64,000 bases of DNA, from assembly GCF_001735805.1 (NCBI RefSeq), contig NZ_CP017248.1, forward strand, positions 9,610,001 to 9,674,000, read 5' to 3'. Positions 63,473-64,000 of the stretch are shown piece after piece. Every line of letters begins with the position of its first letter. Position 1 is the first letter of the stretch. The position numbers and the translations under genes are program-made. Under the pieces are notes generated by a model. That model was not told the DNA's origin, did not search any database, and was given only the letters and a program-made list of their open reading frames with translations. This DNA is from Streptomyces fodineus (GTDB lineage Bacteria; Actinomycetota; Actinomycetes; Streptomycetales; Streptomycetaceae).

Positions 63473-64000
63473 CCCCCGCCCCGCCGGGCGAAGACCGAGA
63501 GGCGGTGGCCGAGCGGCGTGCTCGGGCGGCCCGGTCGCTGGCATGCGCGGACATCGTCGACGCCCTCGGACGAATCCATCGGCACCACGCACACATTGAC
63601 GACCTTGTCACTCCGACACCAGGCCGGGTCCTGTTCGGGCCGGCGGTCACGATCTCCTTCTTCCCCTCCTGTTCGGTGCTGGTGGACCCCGAGACCCACA
63701 CCTTCGGCGCTCTGTTCCAGCAGGCGGTGGGCGTCAAATCCGACGATGCCCGGGGCAAGGTGCTGGTACTGGCGAGCAACGGCCACCGCGACGTCTCCAT
63801 CGGCGGCGGCACCAAACTTTCCCTGCTGGCGCGCTACGGCCTGGCCGGTGTGCTCACCGACGCACGGCTGCGAGACTTCGCCCAGCTGCAGTCCTACCCC
63901 TTCGCGGCCTACTGTTCCGCGGAGGCCGTGCGATGGGGCGGCGATGTGATCACGCCGTACCAGGCAAACGTGCCGATCGTGGTCGCGGGGGTGGGCGTGC
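63469..64000 (+). CDS. RraA-like protein, runs off the window
   Basis: 177 codons are visible and the gene continues past base 64000. The GTG at 63469 overlaps the DUF6510 stop as GTGA. The sequence SLACADIVDALGRIHRHHAH, then VLFGPAVTISFFPS, VLASNGHRDVSIGGGTKLSL and LARYGLAGVLTDARLRDFAQ has the RraA/4-hydroxy-4-methyl-2-oxoglutarate aldolase order, in which the motif G-G-x-x-(S/T)-x-x-A-x-x-x-G-x-x-G-x-(V/L)-x-D-(G/A)-x-x-R-D holds the substrate and metal sites. Here the usual D-G-x-x-R-D is D-A-R-L-R-D. It may be an aldolase or decarboxylase-like enzyme rather than an RNase E inhibitor. Confidence 0.85.
   Translation, partial: MTPAPPGEDREAVAERRARAARSLACADIVDALGRIHRHHAHIDDLVTPTPGRVLFGPAVTISFFPSCSVLVDPETHTFGALFQQAVGVKSDDARGKVLVLASNGHRDVSIGGGTKLSLLARYGLAGVLTDARLRDFAQLQSYPFAAYCSAEAVRWGGDVITPYQANVPIVVAGVGV

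Overview
The window is high-GC actinobacterial DNA, almost certainly from a Streptomyces-type chromosome. The evidence is the codon usage, SARP and Ser/Thr-kinase genes, DUF5994, DUF2267, DUF5302 and DUF6510 small proteins, HAIR (HspR) and CIRCE (HrcA) operators, and secreted GH16 and GH64 glucanases. It reads as an accessory or chromosome-arm region. Intact genes alternate with a large number of frameshifted, truncated or chimeric genes and with several insertion sequences.

Layout. 0-9 kb: end of a metallo-beta-lactamase-fold hydrolase, a broken Ser/Thr kinase, a TetR regulator facing a cupin / alpha-beta hydrolase / MFS exporter operon, a decayed AfsR-like SARP regulator, and an intact membrane Ser/Thr kinase. 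9-27 kb: a stress-protein island. It holds four Hsp20 loci (two intact, one with an internal stop, one frameshifted) plus two Hsp20 scraps, an HdeD-like membrane protein, a ClpB C-terminal scrap fused to the start of an APC permease, a J-domain protein, DnaK, GrpE, two broken DUF2267 genes, a STAS antagonist with a zinc-ribbon partner, and a stand-alone CIRCE-controlled GroEL. 27-36 kb: a lipase-maturation-factor-like membrane protein, a complete IS630-family element, and an RNA-metabolism and cold group (DEAD-box helicase, DUF5302, RNase J, CspA). 36-39 kb: a NACHT-type NTPase, frameshifted and fused to a LysE-exporter remnant, divergent from a small two-helix membrane protein. 39-46 kb: a broken MerR gene, secreted GH64 and GH16 beta-1,3-glucanases, and IS4, IS110 and IS630 remnants around a truncated OLD-family ATPase. 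45-55 kb: a Kef-type antiporter, a truncated MsrA, then a signalling group with three DUF5994 paralogues, a PP2C phosphatase, a STAS protein and a GNAT protein, and a CorA transporter. 55-64 kb: an IS256-family element with a clear 9-bp target duplication, an NAD-dependent epimerase, a MmcQ/YjbR protein, a tetR/oxidoreductase pair whose centre is deleted, an NhaA-DsbA fusion antiporter, an SRAP remnant, and a tightly coupled operon of a molybdopterin oxidoreductase, a flavin reductase, DUF6510 and an RraA-like protein that runs off the window.

How it fits together. The 9-27 kb block, with the Kef antiporter and the NhaA-thioredoxin fusion further on, combines small heat-shock proteins, a Clp disaggregase remnant, HdeD, a thioredoxin domain and a Kef antiporter. 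That is close to the parts list of the proteobacterial transmissible locus of stress tolerance, here with actinobacterial DnaK/GrpE/GroEL added and HspR/HrcA-type operators. Much of it is decaying: duplicated blocks survive as short scraps, and several genes carry a single recent-looking lesion. The promoters of the surviving hsp20 and dnaK genes keep well-formed HAIR sites, so the core probably still responds to heat.
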